Assembly (NCBI GenBank): GCA_023511535.1
Contig: JAIMBK010000001.1
Coordinates: 1 to 64,000 of the forward strand
From: Armatimonadota bacterium
GTDB taxonomy: Bacteria; Bacillota; Desulfotomaculia; Desulfotomaculales; Nap2-2B
Direction: 5' to 3'
DNA: 64,000 bases
Position 1 is the stretch's first letter. Each line of letters opens with the position of its first letter. This document shows positions 23,286 through 32,465 of this stretch, in pieces. The notes under the pieces are model-generated. The model ran no database searches. It saw only the letters and a program-made list of their open reading frames with translations, and was not told the origin of the DNA. A program made the translations under genes and the position numbers.

Positions 23286-24838
23286 ATGAAACTTAGTAAT
23301 TCCAGGCAAATATACCGTAACCTTTCGACCGCCCAGCTGGTCGAAACGGCCCTGGCCAGGGGGGAAGGAATTTTAGCCAGCAACGGTGCGCTGGTGGTGA
23401 CTAACGGGAAGTACACCGGCCGTTCGCCCAACGACAAATTTATCGTAGACCTGCCGACCGTCCACGATCAAATCAACTGGGGACCGGTCAACCAGCCCAT
23501 GGCGCCGGAACAGTTCAGGAACCTTTACGGGCGGCTGCTGGCCTACCTGCAAAATAAAGACCTCTTTGTGTTTGACGGTTTTGCGGGTGCCGACCCGCGC
23601 TTTCGGTTACCAATCCGAATAATCAACGAACTGGCCTGGCAAAATCTTTTTGTCCGGCAGCTTTTCATCCGGCCCGCGCCGGCAGAGCTTAGCGGCCACC
23701 GGCCCGGGTTTACCGTAATCTGCGCTCCCGGCTTCCAGGCCGACCCCGAACTGGACGGTACCCGTTCGGAAGCCTTCATCGTTTTAAACCTGGAAGAAAA
23801 CCTGATCCTCATCGGGGGGACCAGCTACGCCGGAGAAATCAAAAAATCGATCTTCAGCGCCTTAAACTTTTTACTCCCCCAGCGCGGCGTTTTCCCCATG
23901 CATTGCTCGGCCAACCTGGGGGCGGCGGGAGACGCGGCCCTCTTTTTCGGTTTATCCGGGACAGGCAAAACCTCTTTGTCCGCGGATCCGCAGCGCCGGC
24001 TGGTGGGAGACGACGAACACGGCTGGTCGGAGGAAGGGATTTTCAACTTCGAAGGCGGCTGCTACGCGAAATGCATTTGCCTTTCGGCGGAAAACGAGCC
24101 CCAGATCTGGAGCGCCATCCGCTTCGGCACCGTTTTAGAAAACGTCATCGTGGATGCCGAAACGCGCACGGCCGACTACGTATCCGCCGCCATCACGGAA
24201 AATACCCGGGCGGCCTTTCCCGTGGAATACATCCCGGAAGCAGTCATCCCGGGCGTCAGCGGGCATCCGCAAACGGTTATTTTCCTGACGGCCGACGCCT
24301 TTGGGGTCCTGCCTCCCGTGGCCAGGTTAACCAGAGAACAGGCCATGTATCACTTCCTTTCCGGTTACACCAGCAAGCTGGCCGGCACCGAGCGGGGGGT
24401 CACCGCGCCGCAGGCAACCTTCTCACCTGCTTCGGGGCGCCTTTTCTGCCCCTCCCGCCGGCCGTCTACGCCGGCATGCTCGGAGAAAAAATCACCCGGC
24501 ACAGCCCCAACGTTTACCTGGTGAACACGGGCTGGACCGGGGGGCCTTACGGGGTGGGGCGGCGCATCGACATCAAGCTTACCCGGGCGATGGTGGCCGC
24601 TGCCCTCTCCGGCCGGCTGGAAGAGGTGGAACTGGCGCCGGACCCCGTCTTTCAGGTGCTGGTTCCCAGGCATTGCCCGGGCGTGCCGGCGGAAATTCTA
24701 AATCCCCGGGATACCTGGACGGACGCCGGCGCCTACGACGAAACGGCCCAAAAGCTGGCCCGCCTCTTTGCCGAAAACTTCCGCAAGTTTGCGGGCCTCG
24801 CCCCGGAAATCAGATCCGGCGGGCCTGTCTGTGCATAA
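23286..24838 (+). pseudogene. pckA: ATP-dependent phosphoenolpyruvate carboxykinase, frameshifted
   Basis: ATG 23286 follows GGGGTGAGAG. Frame 1 encodes residues 1 to about 380 of a normal Pck[10 protein letters not shown], the kinase-1 P-loop [14 protein letters not shown], kinase-2 GDDEHGW, and [13 protein letters not shown]. At about 24425 the frame breaks: QATFS should continue [12 protein letters not shown], which is found in frame 3 and runs to 24838 with GPYGVGRRI. One nucleotide appears to be missing. Without the shift the length would be about 517 residues, normal for the enzyme. It is either a genuine recent mutation or a sequencing error. PckA interconverts oxaloacetate/ATP and PEP/ADP/CO2. 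Confidence 0.88.
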
Positions 24839-24961
24839 CGGTCAGCCGCTTCGTCCTGAAGACATTTTAGCCCTTGGATACAATATATACCATATGTACC
24901 ATCAGAGAGGTAAACAGAAAACGTGAGGGGCGACTCGCTCCGGAAGTACCGAATTTAATCG

Positions 24962-26701
24962 TTAATCGCGCAGTTTCCGGGCATTTAGAGCAACCTGAAA
25001 ATCAAAACGGTCTCCGGGATTTTTCAGGCTCCGGCCGGTAATTTGTTCGATCCGTTCCAGCCGGTAACGGATCGTATTCACGTGGGTGTGCAGCAGCCGG
25101 GCGGTTGCCGCCAGGTTTCCGCCAGTTTCCAGATATGTTTCCAGCGTTGCCATGTACTGTGAGTTGTGCTTCTGGTCGTAAGCGGCAAGTCCGCCCAACA
25201 AACGGTCGACAAAGTTCCGCGAAACACCGGCCCGGCCTGCTTCGTACAACAAAAAACCGGCGCCGAAATCGCCCGCCCGGAATATTTTTCCGGGCCCGTA
25301 CATTTTCCGGCCAATCTCCACCGTCCATTTTACTTCCTGGTACGCTTCCGGGTAATGGGCGGGTTCTTCGCAAACCATTTCGCCGATGCCAACCGAAAAA
25401 GCGGTCTCCCCGGCCAGCCTCGCTAACGTTTTCAGAAGCATTTCGGCCATTTTGCCGGCTTTTGTCCCTTCCGGCGAACCGGCGGACCGGCTAACCAAAA
25501 CAAGCAAAGAGCAGTTTTCCAGCACCCCCGGCCAGTAGTCCGGATGCGGGGAGACCAGTTGCTCCTGGAGAAAATTTTTCACGGTGATTAACTGCTGCCA
25601 CAGCTTCCGGACTTCTTCATTATCCGTGGGAGCCCGGTCGGGGACAGCCAGCAGGATCGTCCATTGTCGGCTTAAGTCTAAACCCAGCCGCCCGCCCCGC
25701 AGGTAGGCTTCGGTTTTGTCCAGCGTTCCCGTGAGCAAGCGCGTTAAAAATTCTCCGGTCAGCGCCTCGACGATCCCGGCCAGACGATCCTCGTTGGCCA
25801 GCGCCACTGCCAGTACGTGCGCCGCCTGGTTCAGCAGGATTTGATCGACGCGGCACTCTTCTGCCGCCAAAATCCAGAGATAACCCGGCAGTTTGTCCAT
25901 TTTTCCCGCAGGCAAAGGGATTACCCAGGCCGGAGCCGGCAACCCGTTTTCTAAAACGGGTAAAACCTGCCCGGGAGTGCCGCGGAACTTTAATGTGCTT
26001 TTTTCCACGTTTAAAAGCGGGTCTGTCATCCGGCCGCCTTCCAGCCGCCCCGCCCGGGCCCGGCAAATGCCCCGGTGATCCAGCACCATAACAAAGGCGT
26101 TTATGGCTTGGGCAAGCACCTCCGCCACCGATTGCACGTCACCGTTTTCAGCCAGTTTGAGCATCAGGGAGAGCCAGATCTGATACCGCCTCTCCTGAAG
26201 GGTCGCCTGCCGGGTCTGTTCGATTAACCCGCTGATCCGGCGCGCCAATACTCGAAAGCGTTCCGCGTCCCCTGCTTCCCAATCGCCTTCCTGCTTGTTG
26301 CTTAAGTGCCAAACGCCGATTACCTCCGGCCCGCATTCCAGAGGAGTGGACATCAGCTTTTCCACGCGGTACATTTCCACGTATCTTTGAATCACACCGG
26401 GATCGCCGACACAGCGGTTGGAAATAAAAGGCTGACGGGTATTGAACGCCTTCACCGCCGCCCCCACGCCGTCTACGCGGACTTTGTACTCGTCCACCAT
26501 TTCCCGCCGGACGTCGAAGGCCGGGTATTGAAGGGAAAGCAGGCGCTGGTCGGGATCGTAAAACATGATCCCTCCCTGCCGCGCCCCGGACATTTCTTTG
26601 GCCATTTCCAAAACATTCCGAAGAGCGTCCTCGATCATTGGTCCCAGCCCGGCGTTAGGCCCCAAAAATTTTTCTTTCCGGACAGTTTGGCGGTAACCCA
26701 T
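24962..26701 (-). CDS. GAF/PucR-family transcriptional regulator
   Basis: ATG 26701 lies 10 nt after GGAGAGGGGG; about 579 residues. The N-terminal GAF-like sensor domain (about 20-170; GIMFYDPDQRLLSLQYP, VIGVWHLSN) is followed by a GGDEF-like/CdaR middle part and a C-terminal PucR helix-turn-helix (YLETGGNLAATARLLHTHVN, then YRLERIEQITG). PucR/CdaR regulators often control catabolic genes. The neighbours are pckA and an acyl-CoA ligase, so acid or CoA-ester metabolism is a plausible target, by context only. Confidence 0.82.
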   Translation of the reverse strand: MGYRQTVRKEKFLGPNAGLGPMIEDALRNVLEMAKEMSGARQGGIMFYDPDQRLLSLQYPAFDVRREMVDEYKVRVDGVGAAVKAFNTRQPFISNRCVGDPGVIQRYVEMYRVEKLMSTPLECGPEVIGVWHLSNKQEGDWEAGDAERFRVLARRISGLIEQTRQATLQERRYQIWLSLMLKLAENGDVQSVAEVLAQAINAFVMVLDHRGICRARAGRLEGGRMTDPLLNVEKSTLKFRGTPGQVLPVLENGLPAPAWVIPLPAGKMDKLPGYLWILAAEECRVDQILLNQAAHVLAVALANEDRLAGIVEALTGEFLTRLLTGTLDKTEAYLRGGRLGLDLSRQWTILLAVPDRAPTDNEEVRKLWQQLITVKNFLQEQLVSPHPDYWPGVLENCSLLVLVSRSAGSPEGTKAGKMAEMLLKTLARLAGETAFSVGIGEMVCEEPAHYPEAYQEVKWTVEIGRKMYGPGKIFRAGDFGAGFLLYEAGRAGVSRNFVDRLLGGLAAYDQKHNSQYMATLETYLETGGNLAATARLLHTHVNTIRYRLERIEQITGRSLKNPGDRFDFQVALNARKLRD

Positions 26702-26890
26702 ACAATCCGTACCCCCTCTCCGTGCTTCCGTTTTATCCGGCAAGGCGCCCATCCATTCCCAGGGTCTGTCCAGGGTTTGTTTTATACACGAATCTCTGTC
26801 TTAATTTTATCAATCTCTAAAATTTACTGCAACTCTTATTCCTGTGCAGGTACATTTCCCCGCGAGCCTTTTGCGCAGTTTCTTCCCGCA

Positions 26891-26923
26891 AGTCATCAAA
26901 AGAGGCGGGTAACGCCCGCCTCT
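26891..26923 (-). terminator. Strong terminator of the acyl-CoA ligase gene
   Basis: On the minus strand AGAGGCGGG, a short loop and CCCGCCTCT are followed by TTTTGATG. The perfect 9-bp GC-rich stem (26901-26923) lies immediately after the ligase stop. Confidence 0.75.
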
Positions 26924-26932
26924 TGCCCATGC

Positions 26933-28585
26933 TTACGCTTTCCCGTAGAAATCTGCAAACTGCTGGCGCAAATCACGCTTCAGGATTTTCCCGCTGGGCG
27001 TTTTGGGAAGCTCATCCAGGAAGATAAAACCCTTGGGCACCTTAAACGGCGCCAGGTGCTGCCTGGCCAGGGCTTCCAGTTCCTCCGGCTTGATCTCCTG
27101 CCCCGCCTTCGGAACCACGATGGCCGTTACCGCCTCCACCCATTTTTCGTGGGGCAGCCCCACTACCGCCACTTCCGATACGCGGGGATCCAGATAAATA
27201 ACCTCTTCAACCTCCCTGGTAGGTACGTTTTCGCCGCCGGTCTTCACCATGTCCTTTTTGCGGTCGACCACGGTGATGAAGTTGTCTTCGTCCAGCACGC
27301 CGATGTCGCCGCTGTGGAACCAGCCGTAGGCAAAAGCCGCTTCCGTTTTTTCCGGGTCCTTGAAATACATGAGCATGGCGTGTGGACCGCGCCCGCAAAT
27401 TTCCCCGGGCACCCCCGGTTCCCGGATAAAATTTCCCGCGTCATCGAGCAACCGCGTTTCCATGTTCAGGCCGCCCTGCCCGGCCGAACCGGGTTTGGTC
27501 AGCTGATAGGCCGGTTTTAAAATTGTGTGGTAGGGGCTTAACTCGGTCTGGCCGTAATAGTTATAAAAGCGTTCGCAGGTGGGCAGCCGTTGGAGCAGTT
27601 CCTTCAAAACCTCCACGGGCATGATGGAGGCTCCGTAATAACCTTTCCTGATGGAACTTAAATCGTACTTCGCAAAGCCGGGGTGCCGGAGCAACCCGAT
27701 CCAGACGGTGGGCGGAGCAAAAAACATGGTCGCCCTGTACTTTTCGACCGCCTCCATGATTTTCAGGGGATCGGCCTGCAGTAGCAATACGTTGGTGGCA
27801 CCGAGCCAAAAACAGGGGGTCAAAAATACGTCGCGCTGGGCGCAGTGGTAAATGGGCAGGGCGTTCAGGTTAACGTCTTCGGGCGTATATTCCCCGTCGA
27901 CAATTGCCCCCATGTACTGGGACATCAGCGCCTGATTGTTCAGAATTACTCCCTTGGGCAAGGTTTCTGTGCCGCTGGTGTAGGTCATCTGCACCGGATC
28001 CTCGATATACAGGTCAAGATCGGGTTCATCGGCAGGGTATTTCCGGTACCACTCGTCGAAGAGCAAAAAATTCTCCGGGGCGGGTCTCCCTGCCCCCTGG
28101 GTCGACCAGATCAGGGTTTTTACTCCCGGCAGCTCACCGAGAACATCTTTAACCAGGTCATAGAGGGCGTCCTCCACAATGAATATTTTGCTCTCCGAAT
28201 GGTTGATACAGTAGCTGATCTCCTTGCCGCGCAGCAGGTAGTTGACGGCCAGGTAAACACCCCCGGCCTTTGCCGTGCCCAGCCAGGTGATTACGTGGTG
28301 GGCCGTGTTATGGGCCAGGATCGCCACCCGGTCATAGCGCTGCAGCCCTAAATCCAAAAGGGCGTTGGCAAAGCGGTTGCACTCTTCCTCCAGTTGCCGG
28401 TAAGTATAGGTCAGATCGCCGAAAATCAGTGCCGGTTTATCGGGATAGCGGTAGGCGCTGCGTTTGAGTAAGTCGGCAATCACCCAGCGGGTGATTTTAT
28501 TGTACCGCTTCCTTAAAAATTGTACACTTTGCCCGTTTAAAACAAAGTAATGCTCCCGGTCGGCCGCCGCAAGCCCTTGAAACAT
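26933..28585 (-). CDS. AMP-forming acyl-CoA synthetase/ligase
   Basis: ATG 28585 follows AAGGAGGTG; 550 residues. ANL superfamily: motif A10-like ALIFGDLTYTYRQL, P-loop A3 as TYTSGTETLPKGV (usual form TSGTTGxPKG, so here Glu-Thr-Leu replaces Thr-Gly-x), A5 NYYGQTE, A7 WFHSGDIG, A8 RKKDMVKTGGENV, and the catalytic lysine in TPSGKILKRDL. It activates a carboxylic acid to its CoA thioester via an acyl-AMP; length and sequence suggest a medium/long-chain or branched acid. It is downstream of the kor operon but separated by a terminator. Confidence 0.88.
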   Translation of the reverse strand: MFQGLAAADREHYFVLNGQSVQFLRKRYNKITRWVIADLLKRSAYRYPDKPALIFGDLTYTYRQLEEECNRFANALLDLGLQRYDRVAILAHNTAHHVITWLGTAKAGGVYLAVNYLLRGKEISYCINHSESKIFIVEDALYDLVKDVLGELPGVKTLIWSTQGAGRPAPENFLLFDEWYRKYPADEPDLDLYIEDPVQMTYTSGTETLPKGVILNNQALMSQYMGAIVDGEYTPEDVNLNALPIYHCAQRDVFLTPCFWLGATNVLLLQADPLKIMEAVEKYRATMFFAPPTVWIGLLRHPGFAKYDLSSIRKGYYGASIMPVEVLKELLQRLPTCERFYNYYGQTELSPYHTILKPAYQLTKPGSAGQGGLNMETRLLDDAGNFIREPGVPGEICGRGPHAMLMYFKDPEKTEAAFAYGWFHSGDIGVLDEDNFITVVDRKKDMVKTGGENVPTREVEEVIYLDPRVSEVAVVGLPHEKWVEAVTAIVVPKAGQEIKPEELEALARQHLAPFKVPKGFIFLDELPKTPSGKILKRDLRQQFADFYGKA

Positions 28586-28666
28586 AAAAACACCTCCTTG
28601 ATAATTCACAATTTTTCCTGAAATTATTATAATCATCCCTTTTCCACAGTCCTATGGCTGAGGCCA

Positions 28667-28697
28667 ACAAAAAACGGCGCAGAAATTGTCTGCACCG
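28667..28697 (-). terminator. Terminator of the kor operon
   Basis: On the minus strand CGGTGCAGA, a 5-nt loop and TCTGCGCCG are followed by TTTTTTG. The stem (28675-28697) lies about 90 nt past the korD stop. Confidence 0.75.
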
Positions 28698-28783
28698 TTG
28701 GAGCAAACCTCCAAAAAGGCTTTTAAGTGCCGCGAAAAAGCTCTTCTTCCGGCAACAATTATGCGCTTATAAAATATGGCGGT

Positions 28784-29047
28784 TCAGTTATCTTCCCGCT
28801 TCTTATCCTTCCTCACCACGGCAATGGCGCAGTCCGGGCAAAACTGCTGGCAAATGCCGCAGGCTGTGCATTTCTCCTCGTCGATCCGGACCGAAGGGGT
28901 ACCGTACACACCCAGATAATCGGACCAGGACATGCACTTTTTGGGGCACTTGGCGATGCACAAACCGCAGCCCTTGCACAGCTCCGGAAAGACCGTCCAG
29001 ATCCCCTTTTTGCCTTCTACCGTGATTCCCTGGTAAGTTTCCGTCAC
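28784..29047 (-). CDS. korD: 2-oxoacid:ferredoxin oxidoreductase, delta (ferredoxin) subunit
   Basis: 87 residues with two 4Fe-4S motifs: CKGCGLCIAKCPKKC and CTACGICQQFCPDC. It passes electrons from the catalytic subunits to external ferredoxin. It is the last gene of a korA-B-C-D operon, 12 nt after korC, and is followed by a terminator. Confidence 0.9.
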   Translation of the reverse strand: MTETYQGITVEGKKGIWTVFPELCKGCGLCIAKCPKKCMSWSDYLGVYGTPSVRIDEEKCTACGICQQFCPDCAIAVVRKDKKREDN

Positions 29048-29059
29048 TTTTTCTCCCTC

Positions 29060-29626
29060 CTAACCGGCGTCGGCAACGAGCCCCATTCCGCGCTCGATGG
29101 CCTTGTAGTTCAGTTCCCTCAACGCCGGTTCCTTGTCAAACTTGTACTTCAGCCTGCTTTCCAGCGCCTTTTTGGCGCCCTCTTCGGAAACAACCCCGGT
29201 CAACTTCACGATCACACCCAGGATAATCACGTTAAAAACGCGCGGATGCAGTTCGTTTTTGGCCAGGCTGATCGCCGGAATGGCCAGGATCTTTTTCGCG
29301 TGCCGCGGCAGCTCCTGTTCGGCCCCTTCAATGTTGGCGTCGTAAAGAAAAATGGTGTCTTTGCCGACGTACTGCCTGGTCCGGGGGATGGCCCGCCGGC
29401 TTAAAGCAACCACCACGTCGCCGGTCTGGAATTTCGGGGCGCCGATATGCTCGTCGCCCACCTGCAGAAAAGCCACCGAAACGCCGCCGCGCTGCTCGAC
29501 GCCGAAATTGGGGATGTACAGGGCTTCTTTGCCTTCCTCGTTGGCCGCTTCGGCCAGGATTTCCGCCACCGACTGCACCCCCTGGCCGCCTTCGCCCGCC
29601 AGGATTATTTTTACCGGTTTAGCCAT
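29060..29626 (-). CDS. korC: 2-oxoacid:ferredoxin oxidoreductase, gamma subunit
   Basis: 188 residues from ATG 29626 (GGAGGGGG upstream), overlapping korB by 8 nt. Seen: ILAGEGGQGVQSVAEILAEAA at the N-terminus and the FGVEQRGGVSVAFLQV segment characteristic of the gamma domain, which binds the CoA/2-oxoacid-derived intermediate region together with alpha. Confidence 0.92.
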   Translation of the reverse strand: MAKPVKIILAGEGGQGVQSVAEILAEAANEEGKEALYIPNFGVEQRGGVSVAFLQVGDEHIGAPKFQTGDVVVALSRRAIPRTRQYVGKDTIFLYDANIEGAEQELPRHAKKILAIPAISLAKNELHPRVFNVIILGVIVKLTGVVSEEGAKKALESRLKYKFDKEPALRELNYKAIERGMGLVADAG

Positions 29627-30404
29627 CTTTCTTTTCCCCCTCCTGCGCGGCCGGGGCGCCCGGAACCTTGATTTCGCCGACCTTAAAGTACTGGGGCAGG
29701 ACGTGTTCGATCATGTTCCAGGTTTCTTCCGCATTGGTGCGCCAGTTGGTCGGGCAGGCGGAGATTACTTCCACGAAAGAAAAACCATTGCCGGCCATCT
29801 GGTTTTCCAGCGCCCTTTTCAAAAAGCGCTGGAGCTGGCGAAAGTTGGCCACCGTGCCCCGGGCCACGTAAGCGCCCGCGCGGCTGATGGCGGCGACCAT
29901 TTCCGGGCCCTGAAAGGGAAAGCCCGTCTTTTCCGGGTCGCGCCCGTAGGGTGTAGTTTCCGTTTTTTGTCCCGGCAGGGTGGTGGGGGCCATCTGGCCG
30001 CCGGTCATTCCGTACTGAGTGTTGTTCACCAGGATGACGGTGATCTTTTCGTCCCGGGCGGCGGCGTTGACCAGGTGCTGGGAGCCGATGGCGTAGCCGC
30101 CGCCGTCTCCCATGTAGGCGATGCCGATCAGCTTCGGGTTGGCCCGTTTGATGCCGGTGATCACCGGCGTCGTCCGCCCGTGGTGGGTCTGGATGGTGTC
30201 CAGGTTAAAGAAATCCCAGGACAACAGGGAACAGCCGATATCGCAGCCAAAAACCGCCCGGTCCTGGATGCCCAGTTCGTCAATGGCGTAGCCCAGCGCC
30301 TTTAAAACCAGGCCGTGGCCGCAGCCGGGGCAGAATTTGTGCGGTTTTGTATCGACCCGCCAGCACCTGGGCATGGCCAGTTCAATTGTCTGTGCCAAAG
30401 ACAT
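29619..30404 (-). CDS. korB: 2-oxoacid:ferredoxin oxidoreductase, beta (TPP-binding) subunit
   Basis: ATG 30404 lies 7 nt after GGAGG; 261 residues. The TPP/Mg site reads GDGGGYAIGSQHL followed by ILVNNTQYGMTGGQ; CPGCGHG near the N-terminus ligates the Fe-S cluster. It decarboxylates the 2-oxoacid through TPP. The substrate could be 2-oxoglutarate or branched 2-oxoacids (Vor type); sequence reading alone does not separate them. Confidence 0.92.
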   Translation of the reverse strand: MSLAQTIELAMPRCWRVDTKPHKFCPGCGHGLVLKALGYAIDELGIQDRAVFGCDIGCSLLSWDFFNLDTIQTHHGRTTPVITGIKRANPKLIGIAYMGDGGGYAIGSQHLVNAAARDEKITVILVNNTQYGMTGGQMAPTTLPGQKTETTPYGRDPEKTGFPFQGPEMVAAISRAGAYVARGTVANFRQLQRFLKRALENQMAGNGFSFVEVISACPTNWRTNAEETWNMIEHVLPQYFKVGEIKVPGAPAAQEGEKKDG

Positions 30405-30423
30405 GAACAAACCTCCTTCTCCC

Positions 30424-31515
30424 TTAGCCTAATATTTTCTTTGCTTCGGCAATTACTTCCTCCGGCGTAATGCCCATGCCGGGCCGAAATAGAGGGAGCA
30501 TTTCCGTCGTGCAGCCGTAAGCCCCTTCTTTCAGCAGGCGGGCCAGCTGACCGTTGGCCGATTCGGCCACCAGGAATTTTTTCGTCCGGCCGGCCACTTC
30601 CCGCAGTTCCTTTTCCGGCAGGGGACGCAGGGTGACCGGGCGGAAGTAGCCCACCTTGTAGCCGTCTTCCCGGAGTTCTTTCACGGCCATTAATGCGGCG
30701 CGCGCCACCACGCCGTGGGCGACGACGACCAGGTCCGCATCGTCCACGTAGTGGGCGTGATACTCCGCCACCTCAGGAGCAACTTTCGCGTAATCCTCCA
30801 GGTAGTGCTCCACCACTTCGTACAGTTCCTCTTCCATGTTATAGGTGTTGCGCAGCTGGGAGGGGGGGCGGTCCACGCCGGGCACGCCGGGCTTGCCGAA
30901 GTACGGCTCGGGAGGAACGATGGCGATTCCCCGCTCCGCGGGGTCGTAAATGGTCAGCGACTCGCGCATTTTGGACTGGTAACCGTCGCCCAGCACAAAA
31001 GTGGGGAACCGGTATTTCCAGGCGGCATTAAAGGCTTTAATGGTGTAATCAAACAGTTCCTGATGGGTGGCCGTGGAGTAAACGATGCGCATTCCTTCCC
31101 CGTTGCCGCCCAGGGTGGTCATGGTTACTTCCTGCTGCGAGTAAATCACGGTGCCGGTGGAGGGACCGCCCCGCTGGGTGATGATGGCCACCATGGGCAG
31201 CCGCATGGCCTCGGCCATGGACATGGGCTCCTGCATCAAAGTGTTTCCCGGCCCGGCGGTGGCCGTAAAGGCCTTGCGCCCGGCCAGCACCCCGCCGAGG
31301 GTGGTAAAGCCGGCGGAGAGCTCGTCTTCCGTCTGCAAAAAATCCCGGCCGAACTTCGGCGCCAGGCGGGTCCAGTAGTGCATGATCTCGTTTTGCGGTG
31401 TAATCGGGTAGCCGAACATGATGTCGGCGTCGGCCGCCAGGGCGGCCCAGGCAACCACTTCGTTGCCGGTCATGAAAACTCTTTTTTCGCCCTCAATGGG
31501 CTTGTCCTTGGGCAT
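30424..31515 (-). CDS. korA: 2-oxoacid:ferredoxin oxidoreductase, alpha subunit
   Basis: 363 residues from ATG 31515, with AGGAGGTGG upstream. Alpha-subunit signatures: MFGYPITPQNEIMHYW, TATAGPGNTLMQEPMSMAEA and RGGPSTGTVIYSQQE. It is the first gene of the operon. The C-terminal domain (from about 235) carries the transketolase-like fold. A heptad array precedes the ribosome-binding site at 31556-31596, and a P-loop ATPase gene precedes the operon. Confidence 0.92.
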   Translation of the reverse strand: MPKDKPIEGEKRVFMTGNEVVAWAALAADADIMFGYPITPQNEIMHYWTRLAPKFGRDFLQTEDELSAGFTTLGGVLAGRKAFTATAGPGNTLMQEPMSMAEAMRLPMVAIITQRGGPSTGTVIYSQQEVTMTTLGGNGEGMRIVYSTATHQELFDYTIKAFNAAWKYRFPTFVLGDGYQSKMRESLTIYDPAERGIAIVPPEPYFGKPGVPGVDRPPSQLRNTYNMEEELYEVVEHYLEDYAKVAPEVAEYHAHYVDDADLVVVAHGVVARAALMAVKELREDGYKVGYFRPVTLRPLPEKELREVAGRTKKFLVAESANGQLARLLKEGAYGCTTEMLPLFRPGMGITPEEVIAEAKKILG

Positions 31516-31555
31516 AAATTTTTAATCCACCTCCTGATCTCCTCGTCCCTTTTAA

Positions 31556-31596
31556 ATTGGGGGAATTAGGAATTGGGAATTGGGAATTGGGGGTAA
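31556..31596 (-). repeat. Heptad array upstream of korA
   Basis: Four to five AATTGGG/AATTAGG units are seen on the plus strand, so the C-rich strand is the korA coding strand. The short ORF half of the element is not seen. Confidence 0.6.
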
Positions 31597-31663
31597 ATCA
31601 CCGCCCTTCGCCGGGGTAACCGACGCCTGGACAATCGCTTCGCTCTTTATGATTCAGCCGGCT

Positions 31664-32338
31664 TCACCAGAAAGCGCCCGGCATATAGCGGTCAATCGCC
31701 CGCACGGGATGCCCCCGGCAGTCCTTTGGGCCGATCAGGGCAGCCAGTTCCCGGACGGCAGTGGTCGCCACCACCGGGATGCCCGAACGGCGGGCGGCTT
31801 CCGCCAACACCCGGGCGCCTTGCTGGATTATTTCCACCGAGGTTTCGTCACCTAAATGGGTATTGTTAATAAGCCCGTCAACACGGCCCATCTGTTTTAT
31901 GTAAACAAGAATATCCTCTACCGAACCCGTCATCGGCCTGGCAATATTAATCACCAGCAGGACGCGCAAGTCCGGGTCCGTCCCGGCTCCTTCCAAAAGA
32001 TTGAGCGTTTTGGCTCCCTCCACGCCGTAGCCCACGTCCAGCACGACGTCCCCGGGCCGCTTCAGGGCCCAGCGGTTTTCCGCCCGCAGGATGTTGCCGG
32101 TTTCCCCCAGGCCGCCTACCTGCCCGGTTTCCCAGGCCAGCACGGTGATCCCTTTGGCGGCAAGTGTTTTCTTGAGCGGCCGCAAGGTGTAGCACGGCTC
32201 AACGATATCCAGGTCAACCAGCGTAACCGGCCGCCCTTCCCGGGCCAGACCCAGGGCGCGGTTGATGGCTACTTCACTTTTTCCGCTGGCGTATTCACCA
32301 GTGTATGCTTCCACTATGCGCGCGGAATCACCCGTCAC
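31664..32338 (-). CDS. P-loop ATPase/GTPase of unknown function
   Basis: The GTG at 32338 follows GGGGAGG at 6 nt; about 225 residues. The N-terminus has a Walker A-like TGEYASGKSEVAINRAL, then VTLVDLDIVEPCY and a Walker B-like DVVLDVGYG, the general layout of SIMIBI/MinD-like nucleotide-binding proteins. No partner domain is seen. It precedes korABCD, suggesting a role in maturing or regulating the enzyme, but this is only context. The terminator at 32352-32389 lies right before its ribosome-binding site. Confidence 0.65.
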   Translation of the reverse strand: MTGDSARIVEAYTGEYASGKSEVAINRALGLAREGRPVTLVDLDIVEPCYTLRPLKKTLAAKGITVLAWETGQVGGLGETGNILRAENRWALKRPGDVVLDVGYGVEGAKTLNLLEGAGTDPDLRVLLVINIARPMTGSVEDILVYIKQMGRVDGLINNTHLGDETSVEIIQQGARVLAEAARRSGIPVVATTAVRELAALIGPKDCRGHPVRAIDRYMPGAFW

Positions 32339-32351
32339 GCCCAACCTCCCC

Positions 32352-32389
32352 AAAAAAGAAAAACCGGGACAACCCCCCCCTGGTCCCGC
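32352..32389 (-). terminator. Terminator between bofA and the P-loop ATPase gene
   Basis: On the minus strand CGGGAC, a loop with a G8 run and GTCCCG are followed by GTTTTTCTTTTTT. The T-run directly abuts the GGGGAGG ribosome-binding site of the next gene, so the hairpin could act as an attenuator as well as the bofA terminator. Confidence 0.7.
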
Positions 32390-32465
32390 CTTTTCGCCAT
32401 GCTCAGTATAATGCAAAAAAGTCGAAAAGTCAATGCTTCATCCATATTTAATTCTTAAGGGAACT

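Noticed and set aside
24415..24430. Programmed frameshift in pckA
   Set aside because: No slippery heptamer or stimulatory structure is visible, and the family is not known to use recoding.
26306..27520. Plus-strand ORF of 404 codons opposite the PucR and ligase genes
   Set aside because: It spans two opposite-strand genes and the terminator between them; no recognisable domain.
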